From contig CAKMNE010000015.1 in assembly GCA_927798505.1 (NCBI GenBank), positions 1 to 15,595 of the forward strand: DNA of 15,595 nt, read 5' to 3'. Below, one piece after another: positions 1 through 6,895 of the stretch. The stretch's first letter is position 1, and the number at the start of each line of letters is the position of its first letter. A program made the position numbers and the translations under genes. Source of the DNA: an uncultured Bacteroidales bacterium. GTDB lineage: Bacteria > Bacteroidota > Bacteroidia > Bacteroidales > UBA932. Below the pieces are notes generated by a model, which saw nothing but the letters and a program-made list of their open reading frames with translations, did not search any database and had not been told where the DNA came from.

Positions 1-446
1 GCACGTCTATATACTGCGCCGGCTGCGCCCACCACTGCAAAGGCTGCCACAACCCGCAATCATGGGATATTGCAAATGGCCGTTGGATGAGCATAGACGA
101 GATTATGGACATCATCAAGGCGGACACCATATCCAATGTTTCCTTCAGTGGCGGGGATCCCTTCTTTCAGGTCGAGGCATTTACTGAACTTGCCCGCCGC
201 ATCAAGTCCGAGACCACCAAGAACATCTGGTGCTGGACCGGTTTTACAATAGAGCAAATCCGCGCAGACGAGCGCCTCTCGATGCTGCTGCCCTACATAG
301 ACACGCTTGTGGACGGTCCTTTCATACTGGAGCAGAGAGACACCACCCTGCTCTTCAGGGGCTCACCCAACCAGCGCATCATCCATCTCACTCCTGTCGA
401 AGAAGATATTTGCCCCGGAGCTGTGGAACTTGTGAAGTTTAAGTAG
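1..446 (+). CDS. nrdG: Anaerobic ribonucleoside-triphosphate reductase activating protein, 5' partial
   Basis: This is the C-terminal part of a radical SAM glycyl-radical activase; the frame is open from base 3 and the true start lies before the window. The first visible residues contain C-x3-C-x2-C (GCAHHCKGCHN, bases 21-50), the [4Fe-4S]/SAM-binding triad in the form typical of NrdG, followed by PQSWD. Further on comes SGGDPFF, the glycine-rich SAM-binding strand. The family cleaves SAM to put the glycyl radical on NrdD, the oxygen-sensitive reductase that makes dNTPs in anaerobes. About 147 residues are visible of a family length near 155, so probably only 10-20 residues are missing. NrdD would be expected just upstream, outside the window. 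The end is a TAG at 444-446. The identification is from the motifs and is firm; pyruvate formate-lyase activase is less likely because of the short length. Confidence 0.9.
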   Translation, partial: TSIYCAGCAHHCKGCHNPQSWDIANGRWMSIDEIMDIIKADTISNVSFSGGDPFFQVEAFTELARRIKSETTKNIWCWTGFTIEQIRADERLSMLLPYIDTLVDGPFILEQRDTTLLFRGSPNQRIIHLTPVEEDICPGAVELVKFK

Positions 447-467
447 GGAGAATTGCCCCAGATTTCG

Positions 468-475
468 TAACTTCG
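468..475 (+). promoter_or_regulatory. Possible -7 box before the NIF3 gene
   Basis: TAACTTCG differs at one position from the Bacteroidetes -7 consensus TAnnTTTG and ends 4 bases before the ATG at 480. No TTG is found about 20 bases upstream, so only one half of a promoter is visible. The 33-base gap from nrdG (447-479) contains no Shine-Dalgarno sequence. Confidence 0.35.
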
Positions 476-479
476 CGCT

Positions 480-1253
480 ATGAGGGTTTCAGATATTATG
501 AAGGCGATAGAGAGCGTTGCCCCTCTGCGCCTGCAGGAAGAATACGACAACTCCGGACTTCAGGTGGGTTTGCCCGAGGCCGAAGTGCGGAGGGTGCTGG
601 TCACTCTTGACATCACCGAACAGGTAATCGGGGAGGCCGCTGACAAGGATTGCCAGATGGTTGTCTCCCATCATCCTCTGATTTTCCGTCCCCTCAGGCA
701 GATTGCGGACCTGACTTGGCAGCAGCGCTGCGTCAGCCTTGCCATACGCAAAGGCATAGCCCTTTATTCCGCCCACACCAATCTGGACAATGCCAGGGGA
801 GGCGTAAATTTCGAAATAGCCGAAAGACTCGCTCTGAAGGACGTGGATTTCCTGCAGAAAAAGCCGGGAGAAGATGCGGGCTCGGGCATAATAGGTTCTT
901 TCGAATCCCCGGTTCCTGTCTCAGAGCTGCTCAGCAGATTCAAGGAGATCTTCGGTCTGGACTGCTTGTCCTACTCCCGTACTGACAAGGAAAGCATTTC
1001 CAGGATTGCCGTCTGCGGGGGCGCGGGCGCATTCCTTATTCCTCAGGCCAAAGCTGCGGGTGCTGACTGCTTCCTTACAGGGGAAATCCATTATCACGAC
1101 TTTTTCGAGAACGACGGCCTGCTGCTCTGCTCCATAGGCCACTACGAAAGCGAGCAATTTACTCAGGAGCTGCTCATCAAGCTGCTTGTAGCAGCCTTAC
1201 CTGAGCTGACAGTGTTCAAAGCGGCCAAAAATCCGGCAGTATTGTACAAATGA
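480..1253 (+). CDS. NIF3/YbgI-family dinuclear metal-binding protein (GTP cyclohydrolase I type 2 homolog)
   Basis: A 257-residue member of the NIF3 family, cytosolic proteins with a two-metal centre whose exact reaction is unsettled (some members are annotated as GTP cyclohydrolase I type 2). The metal ligands are recognisable: H64-H65 in VVSHHPLIF, D103 in SAHTNLDN, and H221/E225 in GHYESEQF, with the spacing seen in E. coli YbgI. A glycine-rich GGAGAFL stretch near 180 and TGEIHYHDFF near 200 are also family hallmarks. The length matches the short YbgI form; many Bacteroidetes homologs are longer because of an inserted PII-like domain, which is absent here. ATG at 480 is the only sensible start, since the conserved N-terminus begins immediately. 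The stop overlaps the next gene by 4 bases (ATGA), suggesting co-translation. Family assignment is sure; the substrate is unknown. Confidence 0.92.
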   Translation: MRVSDIMKAIESVAPLRLQEEYDNSGLQVGLPEAEVRRVLVTLDITEQVIGEAADKDCQMVVSHHPLIFRPLRQIADLTWQQRCVSLAIRKGIALYSAHTNLDNARGGVNFEIAERLALKDVDFLQKKPGEDAGSGIIGSFESPVPVSELLSRFKEIFGLDCLSYSRTDKESISRIAVCGGAGAFLIPQAKAAGADCFLTGEIHYHDFFENDGLLLCSIGHYESEQFTQELLIKLLVAALPELTVFKAAKNPAVLYK

Positions 1254-3664
1254 TGCACAGACTCCGTCATACAGTCCTTGCGCTGGCGGCAATTATGCTG
1301 CCTGTACTGCTTTGCGGCCAGAGCATACCGAAACTCAAACAGGCCGCTGAAATTACCAGCGGAGTCTTCGACAACGGAGTGGAATACTTCTTCGTAAACA
1401 ATGACATAAGGAAAGGATGCGCAGATTTTGCGCTGATACAGAGCGGCAAGCCGGACGTGGATCAGACCAGGGCTTCGCTGCGTCGGCTTGAGCATATGGA
1501 TCCTGACGCTTTCCTCGGCAGAACGGGAGTGCCCTACACCGAGGACGGTTTCGTGTCATATTATCAGAATGCCAAGGTGTATCATTTCCCTAATGTGAAC
1601 ATCACGGACCGGATGACGGCCGACAGCACTATGCTGATGATGCTGGACCTGATGCAGACGTCCGACTGCAGCCAGGCCATAATAGTGTGCGGTGACATAG
1701 ACCGCGAAACTTACCGCAGCCTTTTCCGCACGCTGTGCCTTACCATTCCAACCCTTCATTTCCAGGAATACAGCACTCCTGAAGAAAAGGAATCCAGCGT
1801 GGTACGCAACGATTCCGCTCCGGGAATAATCAGTCTCTCATTCAAATTCGGCAGTGCCACGCGGGAGCAGGCCGGAACCCCGGTGCCTCTTGTGACAGAA
1901 CTGTTTGCAAGGGAGCTGTTCTCCATTCTGACCGAGCGTATCCGCCGTGGTTTTGCGCATTTTGACATCCCTTATTATCTGGATACCGGATACGAAAAGT
2001 TCGACATCCACTTCCCTGTGGAATATACTGACAATGCCAATTGGCTGGTGCAGTCCATTCTCGGAGACATTGCCTCTGAAGGGGTTTCGCTCGAGGAGTT
2101 CTCCCGGGCCAAGAAAATATCCCTTCCGGATGTAATCAACACTGGTCTTCAGAAGGGGATGACAAACAAGGACTATGTGGGAAAAATAGTGAGTTCGGTG
2201 CTGACTGGAAGCAATCTTGCGACCGCAGAGACCATACGCAACTTCTTCAGCAAAAGACAGATATCTCCTACGCGCGAACTCTCGATGTTCAACAACTTCG
2301 CTTCCGCCCTGCTCGCGGAAGACTTCCCGCAGATACCTGAGTACTCGAGGCGCAAACAGCTGTACCCGGATTTGCAGAGCGTACTCAAAACCCCTAAGGT
2401 CAAGAAGGAGAAAATCCTTTCCACCACCGTTGATCCGGTGACCGGAGGCAAGCTCTGGACCTGGTCCAACGGGATGAAGGTGCTCTACCGGTACGTGCCC
2501 GGTGCCGACAGTTTCTCCTATGCCCTTGCCCAGAGAGGCGACGCCACCGTGGTTGAGGACATATCCAAGGGCGAAAGCGCCTTTCTTTCCGACCTGCTGC
2601 GAATAGGCCGCGTAGCGGGCATCCCGGGCGAGGATTTCCACGAGATGCTTCGCGTCGAAGGCATCTCCATGGAGGAAGAAGTGTCGGTCAGAGGCTTGAG
2701 AATAGGCGGAAACGCTCCGGTCGAGCAGGCCGGACACCTGCTCAAGGCCCTCCTTATGGTAAGCAATCTCAGACAGATGGACAGCAGCGCCGTGGATTAC
2801 TATGTGCGCTGCCGCCGCCTGAGCGACAACTCCAGGCTTCCGTCCATACGCGCCGTTATGGACAGCCTGATGTGTCCGGACTACCGTTTCCCCGAGTCCG
2901 CATCCATCAGCAACATGCGCTCGGACCTTCCGCAAAGGGCCGAGGCATATTTTGAGCAGCGTTTCTCCAACCTTTCAGACGGCATACTGATTATCATCGG
3001 TGGCATCCCGGAAGCGGAAGCGGTCGAGCTCCTGTCAGAGAACATAGGCGGTTTCCGGACTTCCAACTACTATGCGGCCCGCAACAGGGCGGAATACAAG
3101 CTCATCAGCGGCACCAATTCCTACTCCACCGTGGGAGATGACCTGAGCGTCAATATGGCGGCCACCGCCCTGGTGCCTGTGTCTATGGACAACTGCCTCA
3201 TCTTCCAGGTGGCTCTGGAAGCCATATCCCACCATTTCTCCAAGGAAATGTCCCGTATGGGAATGTATGTGGAGGTGGAGGGCGATTTTGCGGTCAGGCC
3301 GGTCGAGAGGTTCTCGATTTATGTCAGCTGCCGTCCCTGCATGGAGGACGGCTTGCCTGAGGGCGTAGATTCCCCGGATCCGACGGATGCCCTCAAGAAG
3401 GTAAGGGAGGAGTTCTCGCACATCAGATACATCACCATTTCCCCGGAGGAACTGAAAAACTACAAGGACGTGGTTCAGGGGCATATGACAACCGTGCTTG
3501 CGACTCCGGAAGGGATGATGACCTTTGCCCTGCTGCGCTATTCCGAAGGAAAGGACATAACCTCAGGCTACGCCGACAGGCTGAAAACAATAGAAGTGGA
3601 TGATGTGCGCTGGATCCTGGATGAGCTTTCATCTTCCTGCGTGGTAGAATATCTTGTAAAATAA
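1250..3664 (+). CDS. Secreted M16 (insulinase/pitrilysin)-like protein with degenerate zinc motif
   Basis: This 804-residue protein begins with a signal peptide (basic MMHRLRH, hydrophobic core to about residue 22, LLCGQ), so it is exported, probably to the periplasm. It appears to be a two-lobed M16-fold protein. The first lobe has FDNGVEYFFVNND (40-52), the beta strand that opens M16 domains, then LRRLEHMDPDAFLG (77-90). That segment aligns with the HFLEHM zinc motif, but the first His is Arg78, giving R-R-L-E-H instead of H-x-x-E-H. QAIIVCGDID (142-151) resembles the M16 strand after the active site and comes only about 65 residues later, so much of the lobe holding the distal Glu ligand seems missing. 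The second lobe starts near 405 (WSNGMKVLYRYVP). Catalysis as a metalloprotease is therefore unlikely; a binding or chaperone role is inference. It is coupled to both neighbours (4-base overlap upstream, 1-base downstream). Confidence 0.75.
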   Translation: MMHRLRHTVLALAAIMLPVLLCGQSIPKLKQAAEITSGVFDNGVEYFFVNNDIRKGCADFALIQSGKPDVDQTRASLRRLEHMDPDAFLGRTGVPYTEDGFVSYYQNAKVYHFPNVNITDRMTADSTMLMMLDLMQTSDCSQAIIVCGDIDRETYRSLFRTLCLTIPTLHFQEYSTPEEKESSVVRNDSAPGIISLSFKFGSATREQAGTPVPLVTELFARELFSILTERIRRGFAHFDIPYYLDTGYEKFDIHFPVEYTDNANWLVQSILGDIASEGVSLEEFSRAKKISLPDVINTGLQKGMTNKDYVGKIVSSVLTGSNLATAETIRNFFSKRQISPTRELSMFNNFASALLAEDFPQIPEYSRRKQLYPDLQSVLKTPKVKKEKILSTTVDPVTGGKLWTWSNGMKVLYRYVPGADSFSYALAQRGDATVVEDISKGESAFLSDLLRIGRVAGIPGEDFHEMLRVEGISMEEEVSVRGLRIGGNAPVEQAGHLLKALLMVSNLRQMDSSAVDYYVRCRRLSDNSRLPSIRAVMDSLMCPDYRFPESASISNMRSDLPQRAEAYFEQRFSNLSDGILIIIGGIPEAEAVELLSENIGGFRTSNYYAARNRAEYKLISGTNSYSTVGDDLSVNMAATALVPVSMDNCLIFQVALEAISHHFSKEMSRMGMYVEVEGDFAVRPVERFSIYVSCRPCMEDGLPEGVDSPDPTDALKKVREEFSHIRYITISPEELKNYKDVVQGHMTTVLATPEGMMTFALLRYSEGKDITSGYADRLKTIEVDDVRWILDELSSSCVVEYLVK

Positions 3665-4251
3665 TGCTGAACGACAGATTTGGTACAATAGTGCAAATCG
3701 GGGACATACTTGTCTCCGAAGAGGTGGTGAGCGAGTATTTCGCTTGTGATTACGGGGTTTGCAAAGGCCGCTGCTGCATAGAAGGCGACAGCGGAGCGCC
3801 TGTGCTCGAGGAGGAGCTGGACGGTCTGGAGAGGGATTATCCGTCCTTCTGCCAGCTGATGAGCGAAGCCGGCAGGGCAGCGGTAAGCCGCGAGGGCTTC
3901 TTCACCGTGGACCGGGACGGCGACATAGTCACTCCTCTGGTCGAAGGCAGCTGCGAGTGCGCATATTCCCATTTCCTTGAAGACGGCTCCTGCCTTTGCG
4001 CCATCGAATGCCGCCATCTGCACAAGCCCGTTTCCTGCAGTCTGTATCCCATCCGCGTGACCAATCTGACAGGAGGGGGAAAGGCCCTCAACCTTCACCG
4101 CTGGGAAATATGCGCCGACGCCTATGCCAAGGGCCGCCGGGAGGGCATAAGAGTTTACCAGTTCCTTAAGAACAGCATAGTGGAAGCGTTCGGGCAGGAT
4201 TTCTATGAAGCCCTGGACGCTGCCGCGCAGCATATCAACAATTCCCGATGA
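3664..4251 (+). CDS. DUF3109 family cysteine-rich protein
   Basis: A 195-residue cytosolic protein of the DUF3109 family, whose function is not established. The N-terminus carries the family signature: ILVSEEVVSEYFACD followed by C33-K-G-R-C37-C38 and IEGDSGAPV. A second cysteine cluster lies near 97-125 (SCECAYSHFL, SCLCAIECRHLHKPVSCSLYPIRV), and a last Cys is in WEICADAY. The arrangement resembles the CxxxCC-type metal-binding proteins of the YkgJ/UPF0153 group, so a zinc or iron-sulfur site is a reasonable inference. The start ATG at 3664 shares one base with the preceding stop (TAATG), and the end overlaps the aminopeptidase start by four bases (ATGA), which places it firmly in the operon. 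No signal peptide or membrane segment is seen. Confidence 0.88.
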   Translation: MLNDRFGTIVQIGDILVSEEVVSEYFACDYGVCKGRCCIEGDSGAPVLEEELDGLERDYPSFCQLMSEAGRAAVSREGFFTVDRDGDIVTPLVEGSCECAYSHFLEDGSCLCAIECRHLHKPVSCSLYPIRVTNLTGGGKALNLHRWEICADAYAKGRREGIRVYQFLKNSIVEAFGQDFYEALDAAAQHINNSR

Positions 4252-6023
4252 GCAATATCTTTTCCGAGCGCATCGAAGCCCTGCGGGGACTTATGCGCAG
4301 CCGCGGCTGGGATGCCGTGATTATTGGCGGGAGCGATCCGCATCAGAGCGAATATCCGGCAGACCGCTGGAAACAGGTACGCTGGCTTACCGGATTCACC
4401 GGAGAGGCAGGCGACGTGGTCGTGACTCTGGACCATTGCGGCCTGTGGACCGACACCCGCTACTTCATCCAGGCGCGCGAGCAGCTTGAAGGCTCCGGGG
4501 CGGTGCTCCATAAGACCCGTGTCCCGGAGGAGGTGCTGATTCCCGAATGGCTGGAGATGCAGTTCGACTCCGAAGCCGTGATAGCCCTGGATTCCCTCTG
4601 CCAGAGCGCCGAAGCGGTGGAGACTCTTCTCGAAAGCTTCAATGTGGTAGGCGTGCCGGACCTTCTGGGCGTGCTGTGGGAGGACAGGCCTTGCATACCT
4701 CAGACGCCGGTCTTCCGCATAAGAGCGGGGGAGAGCCGTCAGCAGAAGCTGGAATGGTTGCGCGAGACCTTGCGCGAGAACGGCTGCGATGCCATTCTTG
4801 TCAGCGCACTGGATGAGGTGGCCTGGTTGCTGAATGTGCGGGCCTCCGACATCGAGTACAACCCTATGGCCATATCCTATCTCCTTGTAGGAGAGGATTA
4901 TGTGAACTGGTACGTGCTTAAGGAAGAGGTCGAGGACCCGCAGAGCCTGGACACTTTCGATGTGCTCGGACAGGAGGGGATAAGCATACTGCCCTACGAC
5001 AGCATAGCCCTTACCCTTGCCGGGATGGAGGATCAGAGACTCTGGCTTGATTCCGTCAGTGTCAATGCCCAGCTTTACGAGTCCGTGGGGTGCGGAGTGC
5101 TGTTCAAGCCAAGCCCCGTCGCCGCCCGCAAGGAGGTGAAGGACCCGCAGGAAATAGAATGGATGCGGGATGCGCACCTGCGCGACGGCCTTGCCATGGA
5201 GAAATTCCTCTTCTGGCTGGAGCGCAGTCTGGCGGCAGGAAAGCGCATCAGCGAATGGGACGCCGCCGTCAAGCTCGGCCAGTACCGGGCGGAGATTCCG
5301 GATTATATGGGAGACAGCTTCGAGACCATATCGGCCTACGGCAAGGGAGCGGCGCTTCCGCATTATGTCACCCCGAAGGAGAATGCTCCGATCATCGAGC
5401 CTCACGGGCTCTATCTCTGCGATTCCGGCGGACAATATCTCAGCGGCACAACCGACATCACCAGGACAGTTCCTCTGGGCGACTGCACGCAGGAAGAGAT
5501 TCGGGACTACACCCTTGTTCTCAAGGGTCATATAGACCTTGCTACGGCAGTGTTTCCAGCAGGGACTCCTGGCTGCAGGATAGATGCCGCCGCCCGCCTG
5601 CCGCTGTGGCGCAATCTGATGAACTACGGGCACGGCACCGGCCACGGCGTGGGCTTCTTCCTCGGGGTGCACGAGGGTCCTCACCAAATAAGGCAGAATA
5701 TGGGCCCGGAGCCACTTGTCGAGGGGATGGTTACTTCCGACGAGCCGGGCATATACCGGGAAGGCAAGCACGGAGTGCGCCATGAAAACCTCCTCCTTAC
5801 GGTCGATGCAGGGACCACCGGCTTCGGCAGTTTCCTTGCTTTCGAGACCCTTACCCTGTGTCATTTCGATACTTCAGCAGTCGATGTTTCCCTGCTGGAC
5901 CGCTTCGAGCTGGAATGGCTGAACGCCTACAACCGCAGAGTCTTCGAGACCCTTGGCCCGCTTCTTGATAAGGAGATAGCCCAGTGGCTAGAGGCCAAGA
6001 CAGCCCCGTTAGTGTTGGAATAA
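4248..6023 (+). CDS. Xaa-Pro aminopeptidase, M24B family, three-domain type
   Basis: A 591-residue cytosolic aminopeptidase that removes an N-terminal residue preceding proline. The first two thirds contain two creatinase-like N-terminal domains (WLTGFTGEAGDVVVTLD near 45-62; a second from about 165). The pita-bread catalytic domain starts near 310. All five metal ligands are present: D392 (CDSGGQYLSGTTDIT), D403, H466 (GHGTGHGVG), E499 (TSDEPGIY) and E513 (RHENLLLT); the catalytic histidines correspond to H462 and H475. The 9-residue spacing from H466 to H475 and the overall length match the eukaryotic XPNPEP1-type long form rather than E. coli PepP (about 440 residues). It starts within the end of the DUF3109 gene (4-base overlap) and closes this run of coupled genes. 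Function is secure; the physiological peptides are unknown. Confidence 0.95.
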   Translation: MSNIFSERIEALRGLMRSRGWDAVIIGGSDPHQSEYPADRWKQVRWLTGFTGEAGDVVVTLDHCGLWTDTRYFIQAREQLEGSGAVLHKTRVPEEVLIPEWLEMQFDSEAVIALDSLCQSAEAVETLLESFNVVGVPDLLGVLWEDRPCIPQTPVFRIRAGESRQQKLEWLRETLRENGCDAILVSALDEVAWLLNVRASDIEYNPMAISYLLVGEDYVNWYVLKEEVEDPQSLDTFDVLGQEGISILPYDSIALTLAGMEDQRLWLDSVSVNAQLYESVGCGVLFKPSPVAARKEVKDPQEIEWMRDAHLRDGLAMEKFLFWLERSLAAGKRISEWDAAVKLGQYRAEIPDYMGDSFETISAYGKGAALPHYVTPKENAPIIEPHGLYLCDSGGQYLSGTTDITRTVPLGDCTQEEIRDYTLVLKGHIDLATAVFPAGTPGCRIDAAARLPLWRNLMNYGHGTGHGVGFFLGVHEGPHQIRQNMGPEPLVEGMVTSDEPGIYREGKHGVRHENLLLTVDAGTTGFGSFLAFETLTLCHFDTSAVDVSLLDRFELEWLNAYNRRVFETLGPLLDKEIAQWLEAKTAPLVLE

Positions 6024-6045
6024 AAAATAATAATGTCTATTTTTG
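6015..6045 (+). promoter_or_regulatory. Candidate Bacteroidetes promoter for the TPR gene
   Basis: TTG at 6015-6017 (within the end of the aminopeptidase gene), a 20-base spacer, then TATTTTTG at 6038-6045, an exact match to TAnnTTTG. The layout fits the -33/-7 consensus known for Bacteroides. The -7 box ends 6 bases before the ATG at 6052, so transcription would begin at or beside the start codon. It could also be chance in an AT-rich 28-base gap. Confidence 0.5.
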
Positions 6046-6051
6046 TGAGTT

Positions 6052-6894
6052 ATGAAGAAGTTTGTTTATTCAATTTGCGCGCTTTTTGCCGCTGCAACCA
6101 TCAGTTTCGCCCAGGATGTAAATGAGGCGACTGATTTATTCAACGCAGCCGTTGAGTATCTGAACCTCGGGGACAAAGCATCTGCTCTCGAGAATTTCCA
6201 GAAGGCTTACGACATTGCAAAAGAATGTGGAGAGGCCGGTCAGGCTCTCGTTGACCAGTGTGAATCAACCATTCCTCAGCTCGCACTTATGGTGGCCAAG
6301 GATTATGTGAAGGCAGGAGACTACGCCACAGCAGTAGCCAAGGCCAAGGAGGCTTCCGCCATCGCAGCTTCAATGGGTGCCGATGCTTCCGTAGCAGAGG
6401 CAGAGGCCCTGATCCCGAACATATACATGCAGCAGGGCAACACCCTGTTGAAGGCAAAGGATTACGAAGGTGCAATCAAGGCTTACTCCGAGAACGTAGC
6501 TCTCAATCCTTCAAATGGAAAGGCTTATGTCAATATGGCCGCTTCTTACGACAAGCTCGGACAGACCGACAAGGCTGAAGAGAACTATCTGCTCGCAGCC
6601 GCAAACGGACAGGAGAAAGCTGCAAACAAGGCTCTCGGAAATATTTATCTCAAGAAGGCCCTCGCAGCCAACAAGGCCAAGGACTTTGAGCAGGCAATCG
6701 CTCACGCCAACAAGAGCATCTCTTTCAATGAGACCAGCAAGGCACATTATGTAATCGGCCTCGCCGCACAGAACAGCAACAAGCTTGATCTTGCAATCAG
6801 CGCCTTCGAGAAATATCTTGAGCTCGACCCTACCGCAGCAAACGCACAGGATGTACGCACTGTGGTTGACGCTCTCAAGAAGGCTAAAAAGTAA
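6052..6894 (+). CDS. Exported tetratricopeptide-repeat protein
   Basis: A 280-residue protein with a clear signal peptide (MKK, hydrophobic to ISFA, likely cut after Ala20 before QDVNEA). The rest is almost wholly TPR helices. About six repeats are visible, starting near residues 24, 75, 119, 153, 191 and 230; good examples are GDYATAVAKAKEA, KDYEGAIKAYSENVALNPSN and LDLAISAFEKYLELDP. TPR proteins bind partners rather than catalyse, so it is probably a periplasmic scaffold or assembly factor; nothing names the partner. Codon choice differs from its neighbours: it favours GCA/GCT for Ala, AAG for Lys and CTC for Leu, and it is less GC-rich, as often seen in highly expressed genes. It follows a promoter-like sequence, has no Shine-Dalgarno, and is followed by the U32 gene after a single base. 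Confidence 0.88.
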   Translation: MKKFVYSICALFAAATISFAQDVNEATDLFNAAVEYLNLGDKASALENFQKAYDIAKECGEAGQALVDQCESTIPQLALMVAKDYVKAGDYATAVAKAKEASAIAASMGADASVAEAEALIPNIYMQQGNTLLKAKDYEGAIKAYSENVALNPSNGKAYVNMAASYDKLGQTDKAEENYLLAAANGQEKAANKALGNIYLKKALAANKAKDFEQAIAHANKSISFNETSKAHYVIGLAAQNSNKLDLAISAFEKYLELDPTAANAQDVRTVVDALKKAKK

Positions 6895-6895
6895 G

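Noticed and set aside
1838..2935. 365-codon open frame on the - strand opposite the M16-like gene
   Set aside because: No domain or start context is recognisable, and the sense frame is a plausible two-lobed secreted protein coupled to both neighbours.
5090..5785. 231-codon + strand frame inside the aminopeptidase gene
   Set aside because: Arg/Gly/His-rich out-of-frame translation overlapping the metal-ligand region of the real gene.
4203..5864. 553-codon open frame on the - strand opposite the aminopeptidase gene
   Set aside because: It is a mirror of the codon structure of the + strand gene, which has complete catalytic motifs. The antisense translation is low-complexity His/Gln/Arg/Gly-rich with no recognisable domain.
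6785..6895. N-terminal extension of the U32 protein starting at an ATG inside the TPR gene
   Set aside because: The extra 37 residues overlap the TPR gene in another frame and do not resemble the family; the conserved N-terminus begins at the ATG at 6896.
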